A stretch of 64,000 nucleotides of DNA from Aphrocallistes beatrix (GCA_963281255.1 OY725488.1:8839524-8903523); one strand, 5' to 3'. Positions 1-10,075 are shown, counted from the first letter of the stretch. Numbers and translations: made by a program. The notes: generated by a model not told the origin, from the letters alone.

Positions 1-486
1 GCATACATCAAATGACAAAATTGCCTTTTTTGTCGAGATTGTATACCAAAGGTATGATTTAACAGTTGAAAACTGCTTAACGAGTCGAGTTGTACTTGCA
101 TAATATCCAGATGTGATTCATCAGCATAGCAGGAAGAGTGGAATTCTTATTTCTAAATCGGTGGATAATAGCATTTGATGGTTTGGTAACAAGAGCCAGG
201 AAATTTGACCTTTGAAACCATTCTGCTTAAGGGATTTTTGTTTGCAACCAATCAATTTTGTTTATTTATTTAGGTGTTCTAGAATAAAAGAATAATGGAA
301 TTGAGTAGGAAATGTATGTTTCGGTTCTAAACTGTCGGAATACGATGAGGGGGAATTCTCAGGCCTTCCCCCTCTCTGGTACTTTGATACACTTGATGCT
401 TCCTCAATTACTGAAGCTTGAGTGTCATCGCTAGGCTTTATTCTTTAATTACGGTTACATGGACCATGGATCATTAGTTACTGTAC
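1..486. other. left-edge stretch, presumed intron of the FKBP gene
   Basis: No coding region or recognisable repeat is visible here. The FKBP exon that ends at 487 has a GTACAG-type donor on the minus strand directly to its left, so most of this interval should be intron of that gene, with the remaining exons lying outside the window. Confidence 0.5.
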
Positions 487-2276
487 CTGTGACTTCAGCT
501 GAGTCTTTGACCTTGGAGCCTGACTTGTCGCCTTCTTTAATAAAGCTCTTCAGCACGTTCACCTCAGGACCGCCAGGATCCTTAGTGCAGTACATCCCGT
601 GCCAGGAGAGCAACTCCACCTCGAACTGGATGGTGGAGTTGGGAGGGATGGAGTCCTGGAATTCCTCTCCCCCATACGCCATCTCCGGGAGGCAGGTTAG
701 GAGGCAGACCTCTCCTTTATTCATCGTGACGATACCGACGTCCCAGCCTTTGATTACCTGACCTGACAAGAAATATTTTTAAAATGTCAGTGGACAGATT
801 GATAGTGCAGCTCCAGTAAGTGACTCGTAGGGCATTTGCATAATGTACAGCCTTAATTGCGTTTTAAGCAATTTTTTCCATGTCAACCAATCAGATTTCA
901 AGTTTAGGGAGTCATTGTGATTTATTTATACAAGCGCGCTTCGCTTCCTTGCGCTGCGTGTCCGCAGAGTTGGCCTGCGGGCGCCTGGGAATATCGAAGA
1001 AATGATTGATTCATTGATTTATATTCTCTACTAACAAATGACATTTATCTACGGTTATATCATGAATTCAGAATTGGAGAAGAAATATTAGGTCCATGAT
1101 CAAAGGAATTTACTGAATATTAAACTGAACTAACCTGGGTGTAATGTCAATTTGAATCAATCAATTTTATCATAAAATAACTTCTAACAATCAAATAATA
1201 TACTCAAAATAGCTGTATTCAATCATTTCTATGGATAGAATCGTGTGAATCGCATCCTAAAAGCCTGATAGTTCATTGGTTCTCACATGAACCAATGAAT
1301 TTCAATCACAAATACAGTTAACTTCGCTTAATAGGGAAACTGGTTAATCGGACCACTTTTGGCGGGACCGGAATAGTTGTCACATAAAAGCTATACAAAA
1401 TATTTTCGGTTAATAGGGTTCTCCGCTTAATCGGGCCAAAATGTCCTCTGACCGATGTGAGTTGACTGTAGTCCTTTTGATTGTTTGCATTGTAAATGTA
1501 AGTCACTACTGTTTAGATCCCAATGTATTTGTATTATAAAATAATCAAATTTGATTGGTCAGCACAATTTGTCACCTATTTCGGCGAGGTGTGGAGATTT
1601 CGCTTTGATCTTCGAACTCCCTTGTAGACCCATTATTATTTACCTGTGTGCCAAGTTTCACATTTCTAGCACCTCCCAGTTAAGCAATAAAATCAAAGTT
1701 AACTGTTTGTTAAACCCTGGATTCTGATTGGCTAATACATTTTGATACCTTTTGTAAAAAGGTGTGAAAAAGAATTTGGACCCAAGTTCAAATCTCTACT
1801 ATCTAAGGAATATATGTGATCCAAATTTGGTGCAATTTGGTCCAATAGAATTTCCAGGAGCGAGCAGACGGACGTATGACGGAATTTCGACGCCGATCAT
1901 GACATAGGGCATCTCCTATGCTAGGAGCTGCACTAAAAAGGTTCTATTTTAAATCAGGGAATATGTAACTAGTACCTAGGCCAATGTTGACTTCGAATGG
2001 CACCTCTCCACCTTTGCTAGAATCGAACTGCGTCTGGTCCATCAACCTCCCTTCATACTGCACGTACACCTTATCTCCATTTAGGGGTGTGTCCTCTCCG
2101 TGTCCCTCCCGTAACACCTTCTTGAACAGAACGCCGGACTTATCCGGAGAGATGTCCTCTCCCCAGGCAGTCTTGTCAGCTGAGAAGTGAGGAGGTGCGT
2201 AGGTGTGCACTGCCTTACTCTCGCTCTTTGGTTCCGCCGGAGCTGCGCCTTTATCTTGCTCTTGTTCCGCAGACAT
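487..2276 (-). CDS. FKBP4-like peptidyl-prolyl isomerase, two exons, partial at window edge
   Basis: Two minus-strand exons, 2276-1976 and 762-487, join in frame: exon 1 ends in CCTAG before a GTACTAG donor and exon 2 follows a CTTGTCAG acceptor, restoring a Gly-Gln-Val-Ile-Lys-Gly-Trp-Asp core typical of FKBP domains. The order is an acidic/Ala-rich N-terminus (residues 1-45), a first FKBP domain (about 50-155, with FDSS, VIKGWDVG, MAYGG and IPPNSTI-type motifs), then the start of a second FKBP-like domain. That layout matches FKBP4/FKBP5 co-chaperones, whose TPR domain would lie beyond the left edge. The family catalyses prolyl cis-trans isomerisation and docks on Hsp90. Exon 2 ends at a GTACAGTAAC donor. 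The start is ATG at 2276; the upstream GTG is not needed. The 1.2-kb intron is filled with TE sequence. FKBP identity is firm; the FKBP4 subclass is inferred. Confidence 0.88.
928..1690 (-). mobile_element. Helitron-like dispersed repeat in FKBP intron
   Basis: A member of a repeat family seen at least ten times in the window. Read on the minus strand it runs from a part resembling 9440-9580 (a 'fragment like AAATTTGGC.CACA', then a GATCTTCGAAC box) to a GC-rich terminal hairpin (AAGCGCGCTTCGCTTCCTTGCGC) at 928-965. Other copies begin with TCTTATATATTAAAA. The TATATA-type start, the 'gaaatttggcacac' box and the GC hairpin end recall animal Helitrons. It is interrupted by a TA-flanked MITE. 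No Rep/helicase coding is present and the exact ends are unresolved. Confidence 0.45.
1315..1468. mobile_element. pogo/mariner-type MITE, 154 bp
   Basis: Inverted termini CAGTTAACTTCGCTTAATAG and, at the other end, GATGTGAGTTGACTG, with internal inverted 'cgcttaatcgg' motifs. It is flanked by TA on both sides, as expected for Tc1/mariner/pogo insertion. It sits inside the Helitron-like copy in the FKBP intron. The related element at 26589-26739 shares the 'CCGCTTAATCGGGAC' motif. Confidence 0.7.
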
Positions 2277-2385
2277 CACTACGCGACCTTATTGAGTTTA
2301 TTGCTCTACACAAGAGGTAATCTTGATACAGTTTAATCTTAAAATTAAAGTGAATCAAGAAATAGATACGTCTACTTTAATATTA

Positions 2386-3063
2386 CAGTACATCCTCGCT
2401 AATCCGAACATCTCTGTGTCAATGATCGGAAAATCATTCGGATTAGTGTATTTGTTCTGATTAGTGAAATAACACGAATTCAATGGGTATTAACTAATAA
2501 ATGTGTATTGTTAGAAAATTTAGGATATTATTTTGTTAGGATTGCTTTATTAACTTAGTTTCGCAATCATATTGATAGATCTGTTGCGTGATATCTTGAG
2601 ATCCTAGTATTAAGTAACCATGGATGATTTAGTACCGTGATATCTTGAGATCGTAATATTTTGAGATATCTAGCATTCTGAGATTTTGTTTGGCTCACTC
2701 AAATGGCCTTGTGGTTCAATAGGTTTCATTGAGGCACTAAATTGTGGCACATGACAAAATTTGATGGCACGCGACACAATTTAGTGGTATGCGACACAAT
2801 TTAGTGTCACAATGAAACCTATTGAACCACAAGGTCATTTGAGTGAGCCAAACAAAATCTCAGAATGCTAGGATATCTCAAAATATTACGATCTCAAGAT
2901 ATCACGGTACTAAATCATCCATGGTTACTTAATACTAGGATCTCAAGATATCACGCAACAGATCTAAGATTATAAACGTTGCTTCAAAGCATTTAGACGA
3001 ATATATAATATTTTGGGTGTTCAGATTGTAAAAATCAATGTTCGGATCAGCGAGGGTGTACTG
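2386..3063. mobile_element. pogo/Tigger-like element with TA duplication
   Basis: The left end CAGTACATCCTCGCTAATCC and the right end GGATCAGCGAGGGTGTACTG form terminal inverted repeats of about 25 bp, flanked by TA. The wording of the TIR is close to the 'cagt.cancctcgctnatccg' ends of pogo/Tigger elements. No transposase is present. It fills most of the 0.93-kb space between the FKBP and SmE genes and is itself interrupted by a large palindrome. Confidence 0.7.
2577..2965. repeat. 389-bp palindrome nested in the pogo-like element
   Basis: Arms of roughly 165 bp run from AGATCTGTTGCGTGATATC to its reverse complement GATATCACGCAACAGATCT and differ at only a few sites. The centre near 2770 contains short direct repeats of a 'gcacgcgacacaatttagtgg' type. 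The internal 'gatatcttgagatc' motif recurs. As RNA or single-stranded DNA it would fold into a long hairpin; most likely a separate foldback MITE inserted in the host element. Confidence 0.75.
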
Positions 3064-3212
3064 TATCTTCATAGCAACGTAGAATGTAGAAAGATGCAAT
3101 GTGGTATGTAGCTACAGTATGAATAACCAGGTTTGAAAACGCTAGAACATTTCATTGTAAAGCCATAAGCTACTACGTCAAACATCTCGTCATAAATCTT
3201 TAATCCTTTGGA

Positions 3213-3485
3213 TCAGAGAGCTGCTTGCAACAGAGTGATGTTGTCTCCCCTAAGCAGGATCCGCCCCAACTCTCTGGTCTCTTTCGTCTTCATTTGTCTC
3301 TCCAGCGCTTTGTCCAAGACAAGATTCATGAACTCGTCAAACCCGACGATGATCCCTTCAATCCTCAAACTCACCTGACCGTACAGCCACACCTGCACCG
3401 TCTGCTTGGTCTGCAAGAACCGGAATATCACGTTGATCGGCTGAACCAGGGTTTTCTGCAGCTTCTGGGATTTCAATGACGTCAT
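3213..3485 (-). CDS. SNRPE: small nuclear ribonucleoprotein SmE
   Basis: A 90-residue protein that matches SmE along its full length. It has the N-terminal QKVQK-like helix, [12 protein letters not shown], the Sm1 motif segment [20 protein letters not shown] with MNLVLDKA, and the Sm2 segment [14 protein letters not shown] with the RGDN RNA-binding signature. SmE is one of the seven proteins of the spliceosomal Sm ring on U1, U2, U4 and U5 snRNAs, in the nucleus. The length is as usual for the family. It is intronless, on the minus strand, 134 bp downstream of the RAB3GAP1 stop. An AG preceded by a pyrimidine-rich stretch (AATCTGTTAG) lies 8 nt before the ATG, which could be a splice acceptor for a 5'UTR intron, but this is weak. 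Confidence 0.96.
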   Translation of the reverse strand: MTSLKSQKLQKTLVQPINVIFRFLQTKQTVQVWLYGQVSLRIEGIIVGFDEFMNLVLDKALERQMKTKETRELGRILLRGDNITLLQAAL

Positions 3486-3619
3486 GTCTCACTCTAACAG
3501 ATTAACAGTCAACGTTAGTATTTACGCGATAGAGCCAAACAAGAGGAGCCATTCCGATCAGTATAAACAATCATATACAAACACCATACAGTATACTTAA
3601 TGGTTGGAGATGGCGTATA

Positions 3620-6600
3620 TCAAAACAATCTCAGATCTTCAGAGACCGCCGTGGCGATGCGGGTCTCCTCCTGAGAGAGGCAGGCGTACAGACGGTGGTG
3701 GCAGGTGGTGGAGTAGGCCTGGGGGTTGGGGCAGATGGTGCGGAGGACGTACTCGCGGAACACAGCCTTGCCGAACATGGGCTGCGTCGAGTGGAGCCCG
3801 CCACCCTCCTTCTTCCTCTTGAACGGGCTGTGGCTGGACAGCACGGACTTGAATACCCCCATCACCGCCTGGCCCTGCACAGAGCCGGCGCCTCCTTCCA
3901 GCTCGATCACATCCGCGGACGCTCTCTGCAGGCGGGCGGCCAGGCCCAAGATCTCCTTGTCCACCGCCTCGAAGTGCAAGTGCACCTCCACGTCGTTGAG
4001 CACGTGGTAGCCGTGCATGAGGTAGTGATAGGTGGCCTGCAGCGAGCAGAAGTGCGAGTCGATGCGAGTGAGGAGGGAGAGCGTCTCGCGGCAGAACTTC
4101 ATGGAAAAGTCCAGGTAGTCCCCGCCCAGCGACTCCAGCTCGGACAGCTTGCTCTGCAGCTGTCCCAGCAGCTCACTGCAGCGTGCCTCGCAGGCTACTG
4201 GCAGGGACGAGAAGTGGACGAGCGCCGACTGGAGGAGGCTCGGGAAGATGAAGCAGGACAGCTGGCAGGGGCTGAGGGTGGAGAGGAACTGGAGAACTTT
4301 CTCCGCCTCCTTCGTGTCATCGAAAAGTCTCTTCTGCCGCTTGGCAGGCACAGGAACCGAGTCCGTCCAGGCCTGGATCCAGGTGCTGTTGGACCCCCGG
4401 ATCCGCGTGCTCAGTCTCCCCCGCACGTGCACCTCAGCGGACTCCTGCGCGGCCGGAGTTCTCTCTGCCATAGGGGTAACCGCTGTAGGGGGAGGGTTCT
4501 CTGATACGGGGGTAATCGCTGTAGGGGGAGGATCCTCTGAGACGGGGGTAACCGCTGTAGGGGGAGGGTTCTCTGAGACGGGGGTAATCGCTGTAGGGGG
4601 AGGATTCTCTGAGACGGGGGTAATCGCTGTAGGGGGAGGGTTCTCTGAGACGGGGGTAATCGCTGTAGGGGGAGGATTCTCTGAGACGGGGGTAATCGCT
4701 GTAGGGGGAGGATTCTCTGAGACGGGGGTAATCGCTGTAGGGGGAGGATTCTCTGAGACGGGGGTAACCGCTGTCTCTGGGGAGGACATTATCTCGAGGG
4801 GGACACTCTGTCCTATCAAAGGAGAGGGGTTTTTGAGGAGGAAGGTGGGGGGGACGTCGAGAGAGATGTCTCCCAGCTCATCCACCACTGGGGTCAGGTC
4901 CTGGGGAGGAGGGCTGAGGGTCTCAAGACTGCTGACAGCTGACATGAAGCTGAGAGAGGGGACGGGGCTGTTCTGGAGGGGGGACTGCATGTCCATGGAG
5001 GAGAAGCCCCTCTCCATCGGGATGAAGTCCCGCGGGGAGTACCAGCGGATGAAGTCCTCCAGCACACAGCCGGGGTTGGCGGCCTTGAAGGCGGACATGT
5101 CGGAGCGCAGAGTGAGGCTCTGCATGGAGGCCCGGAGGATGGACGCCTCCTCGGAGCTGCCCAGCTGGCTCAGGATGTGGGTCTGCTCGCGCAGCGTGTC
5201 CTCCGTGAGGGGCGCGTGCTCCTGAGTCACGGGTACGTGCATGTCCTCCCCCGTCAGCATCAGGACCATGCCCGCCGGCTTGAGACGCCCGCTGGGCTCA
5301 GGGGAGGGCAGGCTCTGGAAGACACTCCCGTTCGCCTCCTCCGACTCCGAGCAGTCCGTCTCCTGGGAGGTGAGGACGTCCCGCGCCTCGAAGAACTCGT
5401 CCGAGTCTGAGGCGGACGGGGAGCTGATCACCACCTGGCCCTCCGCCCGGTCGTACCGCACCTCTGCGTGGGGTCCCAGGGGGCAGGCGGGGGGGAGGGA
5501 GAGGAGGGGGTTCGTGGGGGACAAGGGGGACAGGGAGTTCTTGTGTCGGATGCAGCACTGCAGCATCTGCAGCTTCTGGTGCAGGAGGCCGTACTGGAAG
5601 TCGGGCATCTCCCCGTCAATGTCCGGCAGCTCCTCTCCGGTCTCCCAGGCGCGCCTCAGCTCCGAGATGACGTCATGCCAGAGCTGCAGCAGCCCGGGCA
5701 GACCTCCGTGCGAGAACATGACCGCACTGGCGCACAGACAGACCCGCTCCGTCAGGCTGTCGGGGGGCGCGGTCTTGTAGGAGAAGTGGGGGGCCTGGGG
5801 TTTCCGGGGGGCCGGCTTGAAGAGGTAGTTCATCATGCTCTGCAGGGTGCTCAGCTTGAGGGGAGTGTCTACGTCGCGAAGGGACCGAGGCCGGGGCTCC
5901 GTCCGGCCCGTGACGTGCTTGAGCGCGTTCCTGAACCGCGTCTGCTCCTCGCTGGTCTGCAGGTAGGAGCCGGGCACCAGCTGGTCCAGTAGGGACGAGA
6001 TGGAGTCCGTGTGGGTGAAGAGCGAGGCGAAGGACTCGAGGCAGCAGCTGAGGTAGCACTCGTTGTCAGGGGCGGCGGAGCAGGACAGGAGCCACCTGCT
6101 GGCCTCCAGCGGGTTGAGGTCTGAGAAGGACTGGTTGTCCCGGACCAGGGACTCGTCCTGCGTGGGCCAGCACACGCTGAGCGTGAGGGAGGAGATGGGG
6201 GAGGTCTTGGAGCCGTAGGGGAGCCGGTCCCACTGGGAGGGCGAGGGGTGCGAGCAGGGGAAGAACCGCACCAGGGACCCGCAGTCGGCGCGGTAGGTGT
6301 TCTTGATCGAGACCTGAATCTTGATGCTCGGGAGGGAGGCGGTGGGGGACAGCTTCCCCTTCAGGAGCTCCACCAGTCCGGACAGGTACTGCAGGTTCGG
6401 CGGCACGTGTCGGATGTGGACCATCTCGAACCAGGTGCGTCTGTGGTCGTAGTGGCCCACGCCCACGTACATGTGTCGGTCCGCCTCCTGCGCGCGGAAG
6501 AAAATGGGCAGCTGGTAGTGCGAGGAGTCCATGGCGGGCAGAAGCGAGCTGAAGAGGAAGCGGGTCTGGGACAGAGTCCAGGTCTGCTGGTGCTTGGGGT

Positions 6601-7054
6601 CGTAGGGGGACAGCAGCGCGAAGTTCTTGATCCCGTACCAGCGAGTCACGGGGTGCGCGCGGAGAGGAAAGTCCCCACTCGGGTCCTCTGACATCATCTC
6701 GTGAGGGTAGGAGCAGAGGGGGATGACGGTGTGTCCCTGGTGGTCCCCGTGCATGTAGAAGGAGAGGGAGAAGCGCACCTCTGCGTAGGACACCGTGGTG
6801 GACAGGAATGTCCCGGTGATCGAAGTGTTCTGAGTGACGTTCATCTTGCTCCACTCCTGCAGCGTCGCGTCCAGAGAGGATACGAAGACCTCCCAGGGAG
6901 TCACGGTGGTGAAGTCATTTATCTCAAACACCGTTCCTTCCACCCCTCCCAGGGACTCCAGCTCAGACGGCAGGACACCGTCGGACAGGGAGTGCAGACT
7001 GGTGCTTAGGACGGTGTGGTTGGAGTCATCTGTGATGAACGAGAGATCATCCAT
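3620..7054 (-). CDS. RAB3GAP1: Rab3 GTPase-activating protein catalytic subunit
   Basis: A single 1144-residue frame. Family hallmarks include the N-terminal VFEINDFTT.. segment (about residues 42-55), SLSFYMHGDHQG (about 97-108), the W-Y-G-I-K-N-F block, and the central FKAANPGCVLEDFIRWYSPRD motif (about 655-677), in which the arginine of WYSPRD corresponds to the region reported to be needed for catalysis in human RAB3GAP1. The C-terminus ends in a conserved CLSQEETRIATA segment. With RAB3GAP2 the protein acts on Rab3 (GAP activity) and Rab18 (exchange activity) in vesicle traffic and at the ER. It is longer than the human protein (about 980) mainly because of a proline-rich minisatellite insert (residues about 757-863). 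No introns, strong GC-ending codon preference, minus strand, 230 bp downstream of the coiled-coil gene. Confidence 0.95.
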   Translation of the reverse strand: MDDLSFITDDSNHTVLSTSLHSLSDGVLPSELESLGGVEGTVFEINDFTTVTPWEVFVSSLDATLQEWSKMNVTQNTSITGTFLSTTVSYAEVRFSLSFYMHGDHQGHTVIPLCSYPHEMMSEDPSGDFPLRAHPVTRWYGIKNFALLSPYDPKHQQTWTLSQTRFLFSSLLPAMDSSHYQLPIFFRAQEADRHMYVGVGHYDHRRTWFEMVHIRHVPPNLQYLSGLVELLKGKLSPTASLPSIKIQVSIKNTYRADCGSLVRFFPCSHPSPSQWDRLPYGSKTSPISSLTLSVCWPTQDESLVRDNQSFSDLNPLEASRWLLSCSAAPDNECYLSCCLESFASLFTHTDSISSLLDQLVPGSYLQTSEEQTRFRNALKHVTGRTEPRPRSLRDVDTPLKLSTLQSMMNYLFKPAPRKPQAPHFSYKTAPPDSLTERVCLCASAVMFSHGGLPGLLQLWHDVISELRRAWETGEELPDIDGEMPDFQYGLLHQKLQMLQCCIRHKNSLSPLSPTNPLLSLPPACPLGPHAEVRYDRAEGQVVISSPSASDSDEFFEARDVLTSQETDCSESEEANGSVFQSLPSPEPSGRLKPAGMVLMLTGEDMHVPVTQEHAPLTEDTLREQTHILSQLGSSEEASILRASMQSLTLRSDMSAFKAANPGCVLEDFIRWYSPRDFIPMERGFSSMDMQSPLQNSPVPSLSFMSAVSSLETLSPPPQDLTPVVDELGDISLDVPPTFLLKNPSPLIGQSVPLEIMSSPETAVTPVSENPPPTAITPVSENPPPTAITPVSENPPPTAITPVSENPPPTAITPVSENPPPTAITPVSENPPPTAVTPVSEDPPPTAITPVSENPPPTAVTPMAERTPAAQESAEVHVRGRLSTRIRGSNSTWIQAWTDSVPVPAKRQKRLFDDTKEAEKVLQFLSTLSPCQLSCFIFPSLLQSALVHFSSLPVACEARCSELLGQLQSKLSELESLGGDYLDFSMKFCRETLSLLTRIDSHFCSLQATYHYLMHGYHVLNDVEVHLHFEAVDKEILGLAARLQRASADVIELEGGAGSVQGQAVMGVFKSVLSSHSPFKRKKEGGGLHSTQPMFGKAVFREYVLRTICPNPQAYSTTCHHRLYACLSQEETRIATAVSEDLRLF
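4463..4775. repeat. 36-bp coding minisatellite inside RAB3GAP1
   Basis: Eight near-identical 36-bp units in frame, each encoding PVSENPPPTAIT or a one- or two-residue variant (TAVT, SEDPPP), followed by one degenerate unit. The units differ by very few bases, so the array is young or being homogenised. It lies in the disordered linker after the FKAANPG/WYSPRD block and should vary in copy number between individuals. Confidence 0.92.
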
Positions 7055-7284
7055 CAGTTAACCTGATAGAAACTGCAATCCCTGGTCTCAAGTACGAATA
7101 GAAACAATCTATATAACGCTAGGTCTCACCCAACTGCATTTACATACTAGCATGGTGGTCTCATGTAGATGTTGACACCTGTCGAATAACTCTCCATACA
7201 AGAACACTGATATAGCCAATAATCATAGACTCCGTACTGGGAACAGAACTTAATAAAATATAAAAGTGCAGTTAGACGTGGACG

Positions 7285-8838
7285 CTACTGGAGCTGATCT
7301 CTGCTCTGGTGGATGTGCAGCTGTAGTCTGCCGATCTGTGCGTCCAACTCGGACAGGCGCTCATCGAACTCCGCCTCGTTGTTCAGAGTGCTGCTGAGCA
7401 CAGGTGTCCCATCTGTTGACAGGACATGCCGATCGTACCCAGGCGTAGTCATGCTGGAGTAGCCGCTACTCAGCTTATTCACGTCTGTACTGGCGTCCAC
7501 CAGGTGCTCACTCCTCATGAAGTTGTCGAGCTCGCTGAACACCTCACTCAGATAGGAGGGGACGGGAGGTCCGGTCTGTTTAACGCACCTCAGGAGGTCG
7601 GTGTGGGTCCGAATTAGCTTGTTTCTGTACTCGGCACACTTCGCCCTCGCTCGACTCAACTCCACTTCTTGCGACCGCAAACTCTGGAAGTCCGCCCCGA
7701 GACTAATCCCGTCCAGTTCTGATTGGTCGGGGAAGGTGGGGTCGAGCAGCTGGATGGAGGAGCTGAGGGAGTGGACGGAGGAGAGGTAGAGCTGGTTCCC
7801 TCTGTCCACCTCCCCCGCGAGGCTCTTGCTTCTCTCCTCGAACAGACGGAGCTCAGCTCGCAGCTGCTGGAGCGTGGAGCTGAGGCTGCTGCGCTGCTGG
7901 GTGCTCTCGGTCAGCTGATGGGAGAGCTCGTCCCGGTTAGTCCGGAGTCCGCGGAGACAGCTCTCCAGACGCTGGCACTTCTCCGAGAGTTGAAACTTGT
8001 CAGATTTCGCGCGGGCTAGTTCATCTCTCAGCTGTTCCCTCTCCATCGCCCGGATGTCCCCGTGGGAGGAGTCCGTGTTGGTTCCTGTCTCGTGCCGCAC
8101 CGGCGGAAGAGAGGCGCTGCTCAGCTGCCTCAGGTCGGAGGCGGAGAGGGCGGGCGGCCTGGAGCTCAGGTCGGAGGGGGTGCCGAGGGAGAGGGCGGGG
8201 GGGTGCGGCAGGGGGCTGGGGTTGGTGGCGTCCAGCAGCTGTATGACGGCCATGAGCTGGGGGAGGATGGCCTGCACGTCCGAAGGGAGGGCGTGATCGG
8301 AGCGTGACGGGTCTAGCCGCACGGACAAGGTCTGCATCAGTCTCTGAGTGGCCAGAGAGAGGAGGTGGGAGCTGGTGGAGATGGAGTAGGCCGGGGTGGG
8401 GGTGGGGGGGTTGGAGAGGTTGGAGAGGACAGAAGCAGAGGTGCTAGACAGGAGGGGGCGGGGCGGGTCCTTAGGAAGGGCGCGTACGGAATTGTGCTTG
8501 AGAGTTTTAGCTGAAGAAGTGCTGGACAAGTGATCGGGTGTGCTTCTCCTGATGTCAGGATTAGATACGGCTCTGCTGCTGGCTCCTTTGCTGGTAGCGG
8601 TGGACTGCCTCTTGGCATTGTGGGGGGTCTGCGTGACAGCTACCTTCTTACGGTGATGCCGTGACTGCTTCTCTTGGCTCTTGTCAGCTGTCGTGTGTCT
8701 GACGTCATTCAGGTGGTGGGAGCGGACAGGTGCCTGCTCATAGGACCTGGGTTCCACGTCGAGCAGTGAGTAGACGATCTCGCTGCACTTCTCCATTTCA
8801 GAGAGGAGGCGAGCTGGACTCTCGGAGCTGTTCTGCAT
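7285..8838 (-). CDS. coiled-coil protein of unknown function
   Basis: A 517-residue protein that I do not recognise firmly. The N-terminal part (1-40) is helical; 40-240 is Ser/Pro/His-rich and disordered, with a basic HHRKK patch; a conserved-looking stretch RLMQTLSVRLDPS.. with an LPQLMAVIQLLDA helix follows; 260-345 and 375-425 are heptad-rich coiled coils; a short C-terminal helix has LSELDAQIGRLQ. A Ser/Thr-rich GYSSMTTPG box precedes the last helix. The general layout and that terminal helix recall centrosomal proteins such as CCDC14, but this is a guess from memory. The start is ATG at 8838; the in-frame codon 12 nt further upstream is GTG and a stop lies just beyond it. No introns; sits between RAB3GAP1 and MYO18 on the same strand. 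Confidence 0.75.
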   Translation of the reverse strand: MQNSSESPARLLSEMEKCSEIVYSLLDVEPRSYEQAPVRSHHLNDVRHTTADKSQEKQSRHHRKKVAVTQTPHNAKRQSTATSKGASSRAVSNPDIRRSTPDHLSSTSSAKTLKHNSVRALPKDPPRPLLSSTSASVLSNLSNPPTPTPAYSISTSSHLLSLATQRLMQTLSVRLDPSRSDHALPSDVQAILPQLMAVIQLLDATNPSPLPHPPALSLGTPSDLSSRPPALSASDLRQLSSASLPPVRHETGTNTDSSHGDIRAMEREQLRDELARAKSDKFQLSEKCQRLESCLRGLRTNRDELSHQLTESTQQRSSLSSTLQQLRAELRLFEERSKSLAGEVDRGNQLYLSSVHSLSSSIQLLDPTFPDQSELDGISLGADFQSLRSQEVELSRARAKCAEYRNKLIRTHTDLLRCVKQTGPPVPSYLSEVFSELDNFMRSEHLVDASTDVNKLSSGYSSMTTPGYDRHVLSTDGTPVLSSTLNNEAEFDERLSELDAQIGRLQLHIHQSRDQLQ

Positions 8839-9367
8839 CCAATCAAGCACTGATTCTACTAATTAATTACGAAGCAATTAATTTCATTAATTAACTCAAT
8901 TGGAATGCGGATTGTGTAATAACAGAGTAAGGTCATGGCGTTATTGAATAACAAGTACGTACTACAAGTATGTCGAGATGAATTTGACATTCCAAAGAAT
9001 AAGGAGTGATGCAATCATTGTCTGAATCTTGTAGCTATGAGCTAACTGGCCGATTTATTAGATCATTATGGTCAACTTTGTCTAAGCATTACGCTTTGTC
9101 CAAATAATGTGATTGATGATGAGCAAAATTACCACAAAGACGTCAATCAAGCTTGTTGAGTCAACTCACTACATACTACACTGTATTCAAGCTAATTAGT
9201 AGAAACTCATCGATTTGTTTGATACAGAACAAACGTACGTACGTACATTATACAGTGCAATTTTGATTGACCAAATTAAACTGAGATTGTTATGTCGTAA
9301 GACAGAGATACGCACATTGCCTGTGAAAAAGTCAACATTCCAATGTTCGTAATTACTACACAGACAC
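8839..9367. other. AT-rich spacer, no gene seen
   Basis: Upstream region of the coiled-coil gene. It holds short ATTAATT palindromes, a (CGTA)n run near 9234-9245 and no supportable reading frame. Confidence 0.5.
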
Positions 9368-10075
9368 ACATCTTATATATTAAAACGCAATGGGTTTTTT
9401 GTGCAGAATTGATTGATGAACTGGGAGGTGCTAGAAATGTGAAATTTGGCGCACAGGTAAATAATAATGAGTCTACGATTAAGTTCGAAGATCTAAGCGA
9501 AATCTTCACACCTCGCCGAGATAGGTGACAAATTGTGCTGACCAATGAAATTCGTTTCTTTTATAATGCAAATACATTAGGACAGTGGTTCCCAACGTTC
9601 GCCGCCAGAAGGGCCTCAATTGGACCTGCAGCGATATTGATGGCCCCAAAAAGTGATTTTCAATTTTAAATGATGAATATATATTATTGCAGATAAATTC
9701 CTAAGTGATCGAATGGTCCCATGCATTGAGTCCTGCGGCCCCACATGGGGCCGCAGGACTTATTTTGTGATCGAATTGATTGATTATACATATAACACAC
9801 TTTAATTGGTGTTAACGACATGGACTGAAATTGGTGATTATTCAAGTATAATAATCTTTAGTAATGTGAACTTTGTGGATTCAAATTGACCTTACATTCA
9901 GGATTAGTTGACTTAATACGAAGTAAATTCTATTTATCACGAACCTAAATTTTCTGCTACAGTTCTGATTTCATTAATGTAACTGCAGACAAATTGCAAT
10001 TCAGCATACTTAGTAGAGAACAAGAAAGCGACGTATTGTTTCTCTAATATCCCCAAGCGCCCACTGGTACGACGC
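9368..10075 (+). mobile_element. Helitron-like repeat, near full length, interrupted
   Basis: The best plus-strand view of the dispersed family: start TCTTATATATTAAAACGC, then the box GTGAAATTTGGCGCACAGG, then AAGTTCGAAGATCTAAGCG, a block shared with 19540-19800, and an end at TATCCCCAAGCGCCCACTGG. The GC-rich terminal hairpin seen in other copies is missing, so this copy is truncated. It is split by a hAT-like insertion. The same internal block occurs inverted at 24740-25012. Confidence 0.45.
9584..9765. mobile_element. hAT-like MITE nested in Helitron-like copy
   Basis: Begins with CAGTGGTTCCCAACG, a terminus typical of hAT elements, and interrupts the repeat that is contiguous in sister copies. 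A strong GC hairpin (CTGCGGCCCCACATGGGGCCGCAG) lies at its right side. The right terminus and an 8-bp duplication could not be fixed. Confidence 0.45.

Noticed and set aside
4149..5225. A 358-codon plus-strand frame with VIAVGGGFSETG repeats
   Set aside because: Antisense of the RAB3GAP1 minisatellite; the repeat comes from the 36-bp units and nothing else supports a gene.
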